64,000 nucleotides of DNA from Sediminibacillus halophilus (GTDB lineage Bacteria > Bacillota > Bacilli > Bacillales > Amphibacillaceae): positions 1 to 64,000 of the forward strand of contig NZ_FNHF01000006.1 in NCBI RefSeq assembly GCF_900103695.1. The letters are read 5' to 3'. A program made the position numbers and the translations under genes. Positions 1-7,408 of the stretch are shown in pieces. The first letter of the stretch is position 1, and every line of letters starts with the position of its first letter. The notes below the pieces were generated by a model. It saw only the letters and a list, made by a program, of their open reading frames with translations, searched no databases and was not told the DNA's origin.

Positions 1-256
1 GGCCCATCTGTAAGTGACAGCCAAAAGGCCGCCTTTCAACCTTCCTCCATGCGGAGGAAGGTATTACCCGGTATTAGCCCCGGTTTCCCGGAGTTATCCC
101 GATCTTACAGGCAGGTTGCCCACGTGTTACTCACCCGTCCGCCGCTCGTTCCACAGGCTTCACCCCGAAGGGATCCGCCTGCTTCCCGCGCTCGACTTGC
201 ATGTATTAGGCACGCCGCCAGCGTTCGTCCTGAGCCAAGATCAAACTCTCCATAAA
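1..256 (-). rRNA. rrs: 16S ribosomal RNA, 5' end only (runs off the window)
   Basis: The minus strand carries the 5' end of a 16S gene: the conserved GAGTTTGATC region near 240-250, the GACGAACGCTGGCGG block, and helix sequences up to about nucleotide 256 of the gene. The mature 5' end is placed at 256 by analogy with B. subtilis (TTTAT before GGAGAG). The remaining 1.3 kb lies beyond position 1. The base after GAGTTTGATC is T (GATCTTGGCTCAG) rather than the usual C or A. It is fed by the tRNA cluster upstream. Confidence 0.97.
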
Positions 257-343
257 AGTTGAGCTTGCTTGCTCGTTCAAAAAACTAGCTTGTATATCTT
301 GCTTGACATACTGGTTGTTTTGTTCAGTTTTCAAAGATCAAAA
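257..343 (-). other. pre-16S leader between tRNA-Ile and 16S
   Basis: This short spacer contains GATCTTTGAAAACTGAAC, a motif common in leaders of Bacillales rRNA operons and probably involved in processing or antitermination. I see no convincing promoter here, so 16S is probably transcribed by read-through from the tRNA genes. Confidence 0.5.
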
Positions 344-421
<78 letters not shown>

Positions 422-425
422 TTAA

Positions 426-499
426 TGGAGCGGGTGAAGGGAATCGAACCCTCATCATCAGCTTGGAAGGCTGAGGTTTTACCACTAAACTACACCCGC
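426..499 (-). tRNA. tRNA-Gly (anticodon UCC)
   Basis: A 74-nt cloverleaf with encoded CCA, acceptor GCGGGTG and anticodon loop CTTCCAA. It lies 5 nt upstream of tRNA-Ile in the same transcript. Confidence 0.97.
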
Positions 500-530
500 A
501 AGGTGAGTGAATATATAAAATGGCGAAGCA

Positions 531-607
531 TGGTCGGGAAGACAGGATTTGAACCTGCGACCCCTTGGTCCCAAACCAAGTGCTCTACCAAGCTGAGCTA
601 CTTCCCG
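531..607 (-). tRNA. tRNA-Pro (anticodon UGG)
   Basis: A 77-nt cloverleaf with encoded CCA, acceptor CGGGAAG and anticodon loop TTTGGGA. Confidence 0.97.
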
Positions 608-611
608 ATAA

Positions 612-688
612 TGGCGCGCCCGAGAGGAGTCGAACCCCTAACCTCTTGATCCGTAGTCAAACGCTCTATCCAATTGAGCTACGGGCGC
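612..688 (-). tRNA. tRNA-Arg (anticodon ACG)
   Basis: A 77-nt cloverleaf with encoded CCA, acceptor GCGCCCG and anticodon loop CTACGGA. The ACG anticodon is normally edited to ICG by TadA. It is the first gene after the internal promoter at 709-737. Confidence 0.97.
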
Positions 689-708
689 TCGTTGAAGCGA
701 CATCTTTT

Positions 709-737
709 AATATACCATATCGATCAATCGATGTCAA
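709..737 (-). promoter_or_regulatory. Internal sigma-A promoter for tRNA-Arg-Pro-Gly-Ile-16S
   Basis: On the minus strand TTGACA (737-732) and TATATT (714-709) are separated by exactly 17 bp, a near-consensus promoter in the gap between tRNA-Leu(GAG) and tRNA-Arg. It would serve the four distal tRNAs and the rRNA operon. Confidence 0.8.
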
Positions 738-746
738 TAGTTTAAT

Positions 747-832
<86 letters not shown>

Positions 833-884
833 TCAAGCAAAAATAAAATGCCGTGCAGACCCCACAGCAGTAGACAAAACACAA

Positions 885-965
885 TGCGGGTGGAGGGACT
901 TGAACCCCCACGTCGAAGACACTAGATCCTAAATCTAGCGCGTCTGCCAATTCCGCCACACCCGC
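885..965 (-). tRNA. tRNA-Leu (anticodon UAG)
   Basis: A class II tRNA with acceptor GCGGGTG and anticodon loop ATTTAGG. CCA is not encoded: the discriminator A is followed by TTG, so CCA must be added enzymatically. Confidence 0.95.
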
Positions 966-1044
966 GCAATATAATAATTAGAAAGGAATTGGCGCTGGGT
1001 TCAACTTACAGAATAAATCCAGAAACGCAACTTCCTTGGTTTTT

Positions 1045-1063
1045 GATGAGCCATGGAGGATTC
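1045..1063 (-). repeat. Second copy of the tRNA-Lys 3' end (direct repeat)
   Basis: The 19 bases at 1045-1063 repeat exactly 1149-1167, the T-arm and acceptor end of tRNA-Lys plus 2 flanking bases. A CTTCCTT block flanks both copies on the same side, with 6 extra bases in this copy. The rest of a tRNA is absent, so this is a remnant or a site duplication. Confidence 0.65.
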
Positions 1064-1150
1064 CGACGCCGAAGGCTAGTCCTTGCATCCCATTGTTGAG
1101 AATAAAAGCAAGGGAACCGCGGGTGAGAATCCGACCCATAACTTCCTTGA

Positions 1151-1223
1151 TGAGCCATGGAGGATTCGAACCTCCGACCCTCTGATTAAAAGTCAGATGC
1201 TCTACCAACTGAGCTAATGGCTC
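1151..1223 (-). tRNA. tRNA-Lys (anticodon UUU)
   Basis: A 73-nt cloverleaf with acceptor GAGCCAT and anticodon loop CTTTTAA. The bases after discriminator A are TCA, so CCA is not encoded. Confidence 0.96.
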
Positions 1224-1272
1224 ATGATTAATGATAATAATACTACCTAATCATGTTACTTATAAAAGAAAA

Positions 1273-1347
1273 TGGCTGGGCTAGCTGGATTCGAACCAGC
1301 GAATCACGGGATCAAAACCCGATGCCTTACCGCTTGGCTATAGCCCA
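1273..1347 (-). tRNA. tRNA-Gln (anticodon UUG)
   Basis: A 75-nt cloverleaf with encoded CCA, acceptor TGGGCTA and anticodon loop TTTTGAT. Confidence 0.96.
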
Positions 1348-1352
1348 ACAAG

Positions 1353-1429
1353 TGGCGGTCCGGACGGGACTCGAACCCGCGACCTCCTGCGTGACAGGCA
1401 GGCATTCTAACCAACTGAACTACCGGACC
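1353..1429 (-). tRNA. tRNA-Asp (anticodon GUC)
   Basis: A 77-nt cloverleaf with encoded CCA, acceptor GGTCCGG and anticodon loop CTGTCAC. As I recall the B. subtilis trnS series, it has no Asp tRNA between Glu and Gln. Confidence 0.96.
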
Positions 1430-1459
1430 TTACCGATTATATTATAGCGAAAATGAAAG

Positions 1460-1531
1460 TGACCCGTACGGGATTCGAACCCGTGTTACCGCCGTGAAAG
1501 GGCGGTGTCTTAACCACTTGACCAACGGGCC
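1460..1531 (-). tRNA. tRNA-Glu (anticodon UUC)
   Basis: A 72-nt cloverleaf with anticodon loop CTTTCAC. CCA is not encoded: the discriminator A is followed by CTT. Confidence 0.96.
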
Positions 1532-1540
1532 AATATACAA

Positions 1541-1631
1541 TGGCGGAGAAGGAGGGATTTGAACCCTCGCGCCGCTTACGCGACCTACACCCTTAGCAGG
1601 GGCGCCTCTTCAGCCACTTGAGTACTTCTCC
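1541..1631 (-). tRNA. tRNA-Ser (anticodon GCU)
   Basis: A 91-nt class II tRNA with a long variable arm and encoded CCA, acceptor GGAGAAG and anticodon loop CTGCTAA. Confidence 0.96.
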
Positions 1632-1633
1632 AC

Positions 1634-1708
1634 TGGCTCCACCGGTAGGATTCGAACCTACGACCGATCGGTTAACAGCCGATTGCTCTACCACTGAGCT
1701 ACGGTGGA
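1634..1708 (-). tRNA. tRNA-Asn (anticodon GUU)
   Basis: A 75-nt cloverleaf with encoded CCA, acceptor TCCACCG and anticodon loop CTGTTAA. It is the first gene of the tRNA-rRNA transcript. Confidence 0.97.
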
Positions 1709-1751
1709 ATAAAAAGTATTTATATCGCTTCGAACAACAGCGACGTTAAGT

Positions 1752-1780
1752 ATAATACATTAATTTACCCGGTTTGTCAA
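1752..1780 (-). promoter_or_regulatory. Main sigma-A promoter of the tRNA cluster
   Basis: On the minus strand TTGACA (1780-1775) and TATTAT (1757-1752) are 17 bp apart, with transcription expected to begin about 35 nt before tRNA-Asn. From here to the end of sprT (1781-1939) I see no gene. Confidence 0.85.
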
Positions 1781-1939
1781 ATGATTTTTAAAACTTTCTT
1801 CGAGTAAGTAATCGACAAAATAAAAAAGAAAAAACGGTGAAAAGCTTTGTTTTTTCAAGGGCCTATTTAATTTAACACGGAAGACATGATTCGTCAATGG
1901 TTTATTGCGTTTTTTCGAATGCCAAATTATTTGACGCCA

Positions 1940-2401
1940 TCAACACGATACTTTGACAAGCTTCCCCCTGCATCTCCCGCATCGATACTTTTTGGTATCC
2001 ACTCTCCTTGCCCTTTCATATACATGCCCACAATCCTTACATTGATACCGATGTCTGGTTTGCTTTCTAGCAGAAGGAAGAGCCTGACAAAAACGAGGAG
2101 ATCCAGTCTTGCGCAACAACTCTTTAAAGTCGCTGTCCCGATGCTTATACCCTTTCCCTTCAATATGCAAATGATAATGACAGAGCTCATGTTTGATGAT
2201 ACCGATAAATTCCTCTTGCCCCAGCTCTGTTAGGAACTTCGGATTCAGTTCTATTGTTCTCCTGGAAGGAATGTACCTTCCCCCTGTTGTGCGCAAACGA
2301 TTATTGAAAGTTACTTCGTCGATAAAAGGCTTATCAAAGTACTTTTTCGACAGTTCGTCTACCAATTCTTCTAACTTCTCCTGACTTATTGTTTCCTCCA
2401 A
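1940..2401 (-). CDS. sprT: SprT-like zinc metalloprotease-family protein (YdcK)
   Basis: A small cytoplasmic protein of the SprT family. It carries an HExxH zinc site (HELCH, about residues 71-75 from the chosen start) and a C-terminal four-cysteine zinc ribbon (CxxC at about 121-124 and again at 141-144). It closely resembles B. subtilis YdcK, whose substrate is not established. The start is placed at a TTG 8 nt after an AAAGGTG ribosome site. The GTG at 2410 abuts that site and is less likely. It sits between tex and the tRNA cluster as in B. subtilis. Confidence 0.9.
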   Translation of the reverse strand: MEETISQEKLEELVDELSKKYFDKPFIDEVTFNNRLRTTGGRYIPSRRTIELNPKFLTELGQEEFIGIIKHELCHYHLHIEGKGYKHRDSDFKELLRKTGSPRFCQALPSARKQTRHRYQCKDCGHVYERARRVDTKKYRCGRCRGKLVKVSC

Positions 2402-2492
2402 TGCCGTCACACCTTTTACATGTTTTGCATACCCTACAATAACTTGATTTCTGCCTGATTTCCATAACTATTTGTCCAGGAGGATGGTTCAG

Positions 2493-2606
2493 ATGCCCAA
2501 TTGGTTTAAAAAGCAAATGACAAAAGCCTTCCTTTCCAAAGATTTATATCAAATCAAAGTATTGAATCAATGTTGGTTTTTTTACCGGGATAAAAACTCC
2601 TATTGA
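2493..2606 (+). CDS. cmpA: CmpA, cortex morphogenetic protein (37 aa)
   Basis: This 37-residue ORF begins MPNWFKKQMTKAFL and contains YQIK.LNQCWFFYR, matching the conserved pattern of B. subtilis CmpA, which is also 37 residues. CmpA is made in the mother cell during sporulation and helps ClpXP remove SpoIVA from defective spore envelopes. An AGGAGG site at 2478-2483 lies 9 nt before the ATG. The gene is divergent from sprT and converges on tex, sharing the terminator at 2644-2679. It is short enough to be missed by automatic annotation. Its presence supports a spore-forming host. Confidence 0.9.
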   Translation: MPNWFKKQMTKAFLSKDLYQIKVLNQCWFFYRDKNSY

Positions 2607-2643
2607 ATAAACCGACGATGGGAAATGCTTCTACTTAACCACA

Positions 2644-2679
2644 AACAAAAGGGCTGCAGGAACAGCCCTCTTGTTTTTA
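2644..2679. terminator. Bidirectional terminator between cmpA and tex
   Basis: A GGGCTG/CAGCCC hairpin is flanked by A-rich and T-rich tracts on both sides, so it can end the convergent cmpA and tex transcripts. Confidence 0.75.
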
Positions 2680-4848
2680 TTACTCCTGTACCATTGTCAA
2701 AGCAATCCGCTGCTTGTCTACGTCGACACTGTCTATCCAGACGGTGACTACATCTCCGACGGCAGCAACATTTGTCGGGTGTTTCACGAATTGCTTGGAC
2801 ATTTTTGAAATATGAACCAAACCATCTTGCTTAACACCGATATCCACGAATACTCCGAAGTCCACGACATTTCTAACCGTTCCTTGTAGTTCCATTCCTG
2901 GCTGTAAATCTTCCATAGCCAACACATTCTTTTTCAAAAGCGGTTGCGGAAAGTCGTCTCGCGGATCACGCTCAGGGCTCGCCAATGCTTTCATGATGTC
3001 CTCTAAAGTCGGTACACCAATATCAAGCTTTTCAGCAGTTTCCCCTAGCTCTACTTCGGATAGCGCTTGTTTCAATGCGTCAGAACCTAAATCATCAGTG
3101 GTAAAACCAAGCGTGGTCAGCAACTGATTGGCCGCCGAATAACTTTCAGGGTGGATTGCCGTCCGGTCTAATGGTTCATCACCGTCGGGCACCCGGAGAA
3201 AGCCAATGCACTGTTCGTATGTTTTATTGCCTAAACGCGGGATTTTTTTTAACTGCCTTCTGCTGGTGAATTTGCCATTTTCGTTTCGTTGTTTAATCAC
3301 ATTTCCGGCAACTGTTTTACTTAATCCCGATACATACTGCAGCAGGGAAGCTGACGCCGTGTTGACATTAACACCGACCTGATTCACGGCCGTTTCTACC
3401 ACGAAAGTCAAGGACCCGTTCAAGCTTTTTTGGCTCACATCATGCTGATATTGACCGACTCCGATAGACTTCGGATCGATTTTCACCAACTCCGCCAGCG
3501 GATCTTGTACCCTTCTTGCAATCGAAACAGCGCTTCGTTCTTCTACCTGCAGTTCCGGGAATTCCTCGCGGGCCAGTTTTGAAGCAGAATAAACACTGGC
3601 GCCCGCTTCATTTACTATGATATAGGCGATTTCCAGCTTATGATCATTAATGAAATCTGCAATAAATTGCTCGGTCTCTCTCGAAGCAGTACCGTTTCCT
3701 ATTGCGATAAGCTCGATTGGGTATTGCTTTAACAGCGACAAAAGGACTTTTTCCGCTCCCTTTTTATCCTTTTTAGGTGCAGTTGGATAGATGACTTGAA
3801 TCGCATGGACCTTGCCTGTCTCATCGATAACCGCCAGCTTACAGCCTGTACGGAATGCCGGATCAACCCCTAGCACTACTCTCCCTTTGAGCGGCGGCTG
3901 GAGCAGAAGGTTTTTTAAATTTGTCGAAAAGATATCGATCGCTTGTTGCTCCGCTTTTTCCGAAAGGCCGTTCCGGATTTCCCGTTCAATCGAAGGCTGG
4001 ATCAAGCGTTTGTAACTATCCTCGATAACCTCTTTCCAGAATTGCTTTATGCCAGCTGTATCGTTTCGTTTTACAAGCTTTTTATTCAGGTATTCAGTTA
4101 TTTGTTCTACCGGGGGACGCACAGATACTTTGATAACCTCTTCCTTTTCCCCACGGTTAAGTGCGAGCACACGATGGGCGACAATCGATCTGATCGGCTC
4201 CTCATAATCATAGTACATTTCAAAAACGCTTTTTTCATCTTTCTCTTGGTTCTTGGCATCACCACGAATCGTTCCTGCCTTGAATGTTTTATCCCTTATG
4301 TACTCTCTGTATTGGGCATCATCGGCAATCCACTCAGCAATTATATCGTTGACTCCAGCTATTACTTCTTCCGTAGAGGTCAATTCATGCTCATCCGATA
4401 AATAAGCCGATGCTGCTTTTTCCATGTCCTCCACCTGGTGGCTCCATACTTGTTCCGCCAATGGTTCCAATCCTTTTTCTTTGGCAATGGTTGCCTTCGT
4501 TCTTCTTTTTTGTTTATAAGGACGGTAAAGGTCTTCCACCCGCTGCAGTTGCGTTGCATTCCGTATACTTGTTTCCAGATCGGGAGTCAATTTTCCCTGC
4601 TCATCGATTAAGCGAATAACTTCCTGCTTACGTTCTGCCAGATTTTGCGCATACGTCCATTTATCTTCGATCGATTTGATTTGCACTTCATCTAATCCAC
4701 CCGTTTGCTCTTTGCGGTACCTGGCGATAAACGGAACCGTATTCCCTTCTTCCAATAAGGAAATCACTTGCTTGATAGGTGCTGCTGAAACCTTTGTTTC
4801 TCCTGCCACCCATTTTATTAACTGGTCACGCTCGTTTGCTTCAATCAA
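2680..4848 (-). CDS. tex: Tex-family S1 RNA-binding protein (YdcI)
   Basis: A cytoplasmic nucleic-acid-binding protein of 722 residues, close to the family norm of about 720. The order is a helical Tex N-terminal domain, a YqgF/RNase H-like fold (VVLGVDPAFRTGCK), helix-hairpin-helix repeats (ARG-rich basic LKKIPRLG region) and a C-terminal S1 domain (about the last 75 residues, GTVRNVVDFGVFVDIGV). The start is set at a TTG because an AAGGAGG site lies 9 nt before it. An in-frame ATG at 4881 lies upstream of that site. The exact cellular role in Bacillus is not settled; Tex affects transcription and toxin expression in other bacteria. Confidence 0.95.
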   Translation of the reverse strand: MIEANERDQLIKWVAGETKVSAAPIKQVISLLEEGNTVPFIARYRKEQTGGLDEVQIKSIEDKWTYAQNLAERKQEVIRLIDEQGKLTPDLETSIRNATQLQRVEDLYRPYKQKRRTKATIAKEKGLEPLAEQVWSHQVEDMEKAASAYLSDEHELTSTEEVIAGVNDIIAEWIADDAQYREYIRDKTFKAGTIRGDAKNQEKDEKSVFEMYYDYEEPIRSIVAHRVLALNRGEKEEVIKVSVRPPVEQITEYLNKKLVKRNDTAGIKQFWKEVIEDSYKRLIQPSIEREIRNGLSEKAEQQAIDIFSTNLKNLLLQPPLKGRVVLGVDPAFRTGCKLAVIDETGKVHAIQVIYPTAPKKDKKGAEKVLLSLLKQYPIELIAIGNGTASRETEQFIADFINDHKLEIAYIIVNEAGASVYSASKLAREEFPELQVEERSAVSIARRVQDPLAELVKIDPKSIGVGQYQHDVSQKSLNGSLTFVVETAVNQVGVNVNTASASLLQYVSGLSKTVAGNVIKQRNENGKFTSRRQLKKIPRLGNKTYEQCIGFLRVPDGDEPLDRTAIHPESYSAANQLLTTLGFTTDDLGSDALKQALSEVELGETAEKLDIGVPTLEDIMKALASPERDPRDDFPQPLLKKNVLAMEDLQPGMELQGTVRNVVDFGVFVDIGVKQDGLVHISKMSKQFVKHPTNVAAVGDVVTVWIDSVDVDKQRIALTMVQE

Positions 4849-5063
4849 TATCAACTTCCTCCTTACACTTCTTGTCTCCATTGTACCAAATCAGTCTCCC
4901 TGTTACACAGAGATAATAAACGTAGAGGAAAGACCATGCTTCTCCGTAGAAAGAATTTGCCGCGATAACATAGCCGTCATTGCCCAATCCGTCACTCCTG
5001 CAAATTAACCACGTCGACCTAACTTCCCGGAAAATTTTCTTTTCGCACCAAGTCATGACTATC

Positions 5064-5103
5064 AAAAAAGACCAGCCCGCTTCTCTCCTAGAGCGGACCG
5101 GTC
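5064..5103 (-). terminator. Rho-independent terminator of the sigB operon
   Basis: On the minus strand a long stem (GACC...CCGCTCT / AGAGAAGCGG...GGTC) is followed by six T. It lies about 60 nt after rsbX. Confidence 0.75.
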
Positions 5104-5164
5104 AAGTGCTGTCTAAAAAAACGAATACTCCCATCAGCCAAGATAAGAGTATGCTTTCGACAAA

Positions 5165-5773
5165 CTATTCACTTTTGGCAAACTTCATGGCAATCAAAGT
5201 AGTGTCATCATCTTTGTTTTGCCCAACCATCGCGGCATACGTTTCAGTAATTCTTTCGACATCTTTGCCTAAAAAATACTTGGAAGATAAATCCATGGAG
5301 TTGACCCCATCTGAAAACATAATAAAAATCATACCTGGTATCATTGTCCCGTCAAATACCTTAAAAGGGCGTTTGTAGCCGCCCAAGTAACCGGCGTTTG
5401 GAATGCTGCGTTTTTTCTCTTGCTTGTCGGTTATCGTCATAATACCGATATTTCCAATGGAGCTAAACGAATAAGCATTCGAAATGAAGTTGACTTTCAA
5501 TACGCCTAATACAACGCCGCGCTTCCCAACCAGTCTTTCATTGCAAACTTTTATTATTTCATCGACGCTCGAGAAAATATTTTCCTCAATAACGTCCATA
5601 ACAGCCTGTGAAGACTCTTTAGCGTATTCCCCACTGCCCAAACCATCAGCTAAAGCACAGATAAACTCGTCTTCTGTTTCTTTATAGTAATAGCTGTCAC
5701 CACAATAATAGTTGCCTTTTTTCGCTGTCTGATAGACGGAAACCTGCATTCGCTGCTTGTCTAATTCACTCAC
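5165..5773 (-). CDS. rsbX: RsbX, RsbS/RsbR phosphatase
   Basis: A PP2C-type serine phosphatase of 202 residues that resets the stressosome by dephosphorylating RsbS and RsbR. PP2C metal motifs are visible at GDSYY, ADGLGSG, FSDGVNS and the C-terminal KDDDTT. The GTG start overlaps the sigB stop by one base and is preceded by GGAGG at 7 nt spacing, so translation is probably coupled to sigB. It is the last gene of the operon and is followed by a terminator. Confidence 0.93.
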   Translation of the reverse strand: MSELDKQRMQVSVYQTAKKGNYYCGDSYYYKETEDEFICALADGLGSGEYAKESSQAVMDVIEENIFSSVDEIIKVCNERLVGKRGVVLGVLKVNFISNAYSFSSIGNIGIMTITDKQEKKRSIPNAGYLGGYKRPFKVFDGTMIPGMIFIMFSDGVNSMDLSSKYFLGKDVERITETYAAMVGQNKDDDTTLIAMKFAKSE

Positions 5774-6561
5774 TAGAAAACCTCCGAGCTTTCTGACTGC
5801 AATGCTTCTCTTAGTTTTCTTAAAGCGCGCCTTTGTAAACGGGATACATGCATCTGCGAAATGCCTAGCATCTCGCCGGTATCTTTTTGGCTCATGTTTT
5901 CAAAGTAGGTGTACTTCAGAATCTCTTGTTCTCTTTCTGTTAGAATCGGCAGAATTTTTTCAAGCAGCATACGCTGATCCACATTCTCATAGCCTGTATC
6001 CTGGTTCCCGATTAAGTCTAATATAGAAACCGTGCTGCCATCGGAATCTGCCTCGATTTTCCGGTCAACGGATAGAGCTTTATAACTTTTACCCATTTCC
6101 ATCGTTTCCAGGACATCTTCTTCACTGACCTCCAGGTAAGCAGCTATTTCGGTTACAGAAGGAGATTGCTGATTATCCGATGTTAATTCTTCAATTGCCT
6201 TCTTGATTTTCGGGCCTAATTCCTTGATCCGACGCGGAACATGGACGCTCCATGTTTTATCCCGGATAAATCGTTTGATTTCACCAATGATGGTCGGTAT
6301 TGCAAATGATTCAAAGGATTTACCAAATTCAGGGTCATACCTGCGAATCGCCGCCAATAACCCCAGCATCCCGACTTGCACTAAATCCTCATGTATCGAA
6401 CTGTTTTTGGAATATTTGCGGGCTATTGACTCCACAAGATCCTGATAGGCCAATACAATTTTTTCTTGAACCGTTTCGTCTGTGGGATTTTCCTGCAGAT
6501 GCTTTATCCATTGGTAAACCTCATCCTCACGTCTATTGTGTGGTTGAGATTTGGTCGTCAT
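5773..6561 (-). CDS. sigB: RNA polymerase sigma factor SigB
   Basis: A 262-residue sigma-70 group 3 factor controlling the general stress regulon. Regions 2 (EDLVQVGMLGLLAAIRRYD), 3 and 4 (helix-turn-helix near the C-terminus, MSQKDTGEMLGISQMHVSRL) are all present. It overlaps rsbW by 29 nt and rsbX by 1 nt, the usual tight packing. It is held inactive by RsbW and can drive its own operon from the promoter at 7383-7408. Confidence 0.97.
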   Translation of the reverse strand: MTTKSQPHNRREDEVYQWIKHLQENPTDETVQEKIVLAYQDLVESIARKYSKNSSIHEDLVQVGMLGLLAAIRRYDPEFGKSFESFAIPTIIGEIKRFIRDKTWSVHVPRRIKELGPKIKKAIEELTSDNQQSPSVTEIAAYLEVSEEDVLETMEMGKSYKALSVDRKIEADSDGSTVSILDLIGNQDTGYENVDQRMLLEKILPILTEREQEILKYTYFENMSQKDTGEMLGISQMHVSRLQRRALRKLREALQSESSEVF

Positions 6562-7009
6562 CTAATCCCACCTTATTTTCCTGGATATATTTTGTCATCA
6601 ATACGATAACCCCATGGTCGCTGGTTATCTCTACCTTATCCATCAAAGCATCGATCAAGAATAGGCCGAAGCCGCCTTCCCGCAGGTTCTCAATCGGTTC
6701 CGATTGTTCATAAGGGCCGATTTCAGCCTTTACTTTACCCAGGTCAAAGCTGCCGCCATGATCTGCTACCATTACCTCCAATCGATCATCGTAAACTCCG
6801 AAACCAACGGTGACTTCTCCCTCTTCTGCCTCCTGGTATGCGTGTGTGACCGCATTGGTCATAGCCTCCGATATCGCCACTTTCAGGTCTTCAATATCCT
6901 CATAATTGAATCCCATTCGATTTGCAACACCGGACGTGCTTAATCTCAAGACCCCTACATATTCTGATTTAGCCGGAACTTTAATTTCAATGAAGTCAAA
7001 AGGTTCCAT
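6533..7009 (-). CDS. rsbW: RsbW, anti-sigma-B factor and RsbV kinase
   Basis: A GHKL-fold serine kinase of 158 residues that binds sigma-B, or phosphorylates RsbV. The N box (SEAMTNAVTHAY) and the G boxes (VADHGGSFD, EGGFGLFLI) are intact. The ATG at 7009 is chosen over an upstream in-frame codon at 7039. It has a GGGGTGG site 8 nt away and gives a length close to the B. subtilis protein. It begins immediately after the rsbV stop. Confidence 0.96.
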   Translation of the reverse strand: MEPFDFIEIKVPAKSEYVGVLRLSTSGVANRMGFNYEDIEDLKVAISEAMTNAVTHAYQEAEEGEVTVGFGVYDDRLEVMVADHGGSFDLGKVKAEIGPYEQSEPIENLREGGFGLFLIDALMDKVEITSDHGVIVLMTKYIQENKVGLDDDQISTTQ

Positions 7010-7010
7010 A

Positions 7011-7340
7011 TTAAGATCCACCCCGTACTGTAGAATCAATATTTATAATATCGGTTAAACCGGTTATTTCAAATAATCGCATTACTCGGCTCTGCAACTG
7101 AACAAGTTTCAATTCGCTGTTGTTTTCTTTTGTCGATTTTAATGCGCTGACAAAAACACCGAGTCCTGTACTATCCATGTAATTGACATTTTCCAAATTC
7201 ACTTCCACTACTTTACCCGACTCTTTAGTCAAGGGCAGCAGCTGTTCCTTCAACTGGGGAGCAGTATATGCATCAATCTCTCCAGCAAGTGTCACAACAG
7301 CTGTTGAGTCTTTATCTGAGACATTAATATCTAAGTTCAT
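7011..7340 (-). CDS. rsbV: RsbV, anti-anti-sigma factor
   Basis: A 109-residue STAS-domain protein, the same length as in B. subtilis. Ser in MDSTGLGVFV (about residue 56) is the RsbW phosphorylation site. Unphosphorylated RsbV captures RsbW and frees sigma-B. The ATG at 7340 follows an AGGAGG site at 6 nt and is preferred over the start at 7373. It is the first gene downstream of the internal sigma-B promoter. Confidence 0.96.
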   Translation of the reverse strand: MNLDINVSDKDSTAVVTLAGEIDAYTAPQLKEQLLPLTKESGKVVEVNLENVNYMDSTGLGVFVSALKSTKENNSELKLVQLQSRVMRLFEITGLTDIINIDSTVRGGS

Positions 7341-7382
7341 GGTTATCCTCCTACTTCCGTAATATTCACTCAATATAGGATA

Positions 7383-7408
7383 TTACCCCGACAAGATTCC
7401 CATCAAAC
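7383..7408 (-). promoter_or_regulatory. Sigma-B promoter of rsbV-rsbW-sigB-rsbX
   Basis: On the minus strand GTTTGA (7408-7403) is followed after 14 bp by GGGTAA (7388-7383), fitting the sigma-B pattern GTTTAA-N12-15-GGGTAT. The -35 box contains the last codon and stop of rsbU (GTT TGA). This matches the autoregulatory promoter position known in B. subtilis. Confidence 0.8.

Noticed and set aside
978-1208. 76-codon minus-strand frame across the tRNA-Lys region
   Set aside because: It runs through a real tRNA gene and its duplicated end, and the product is only translated tRNA.
2334-2516. 60-codon minus-strand frame between sprT and cmpA
   Set aside because: It overlaps the ends of two recognised genes and has no support.
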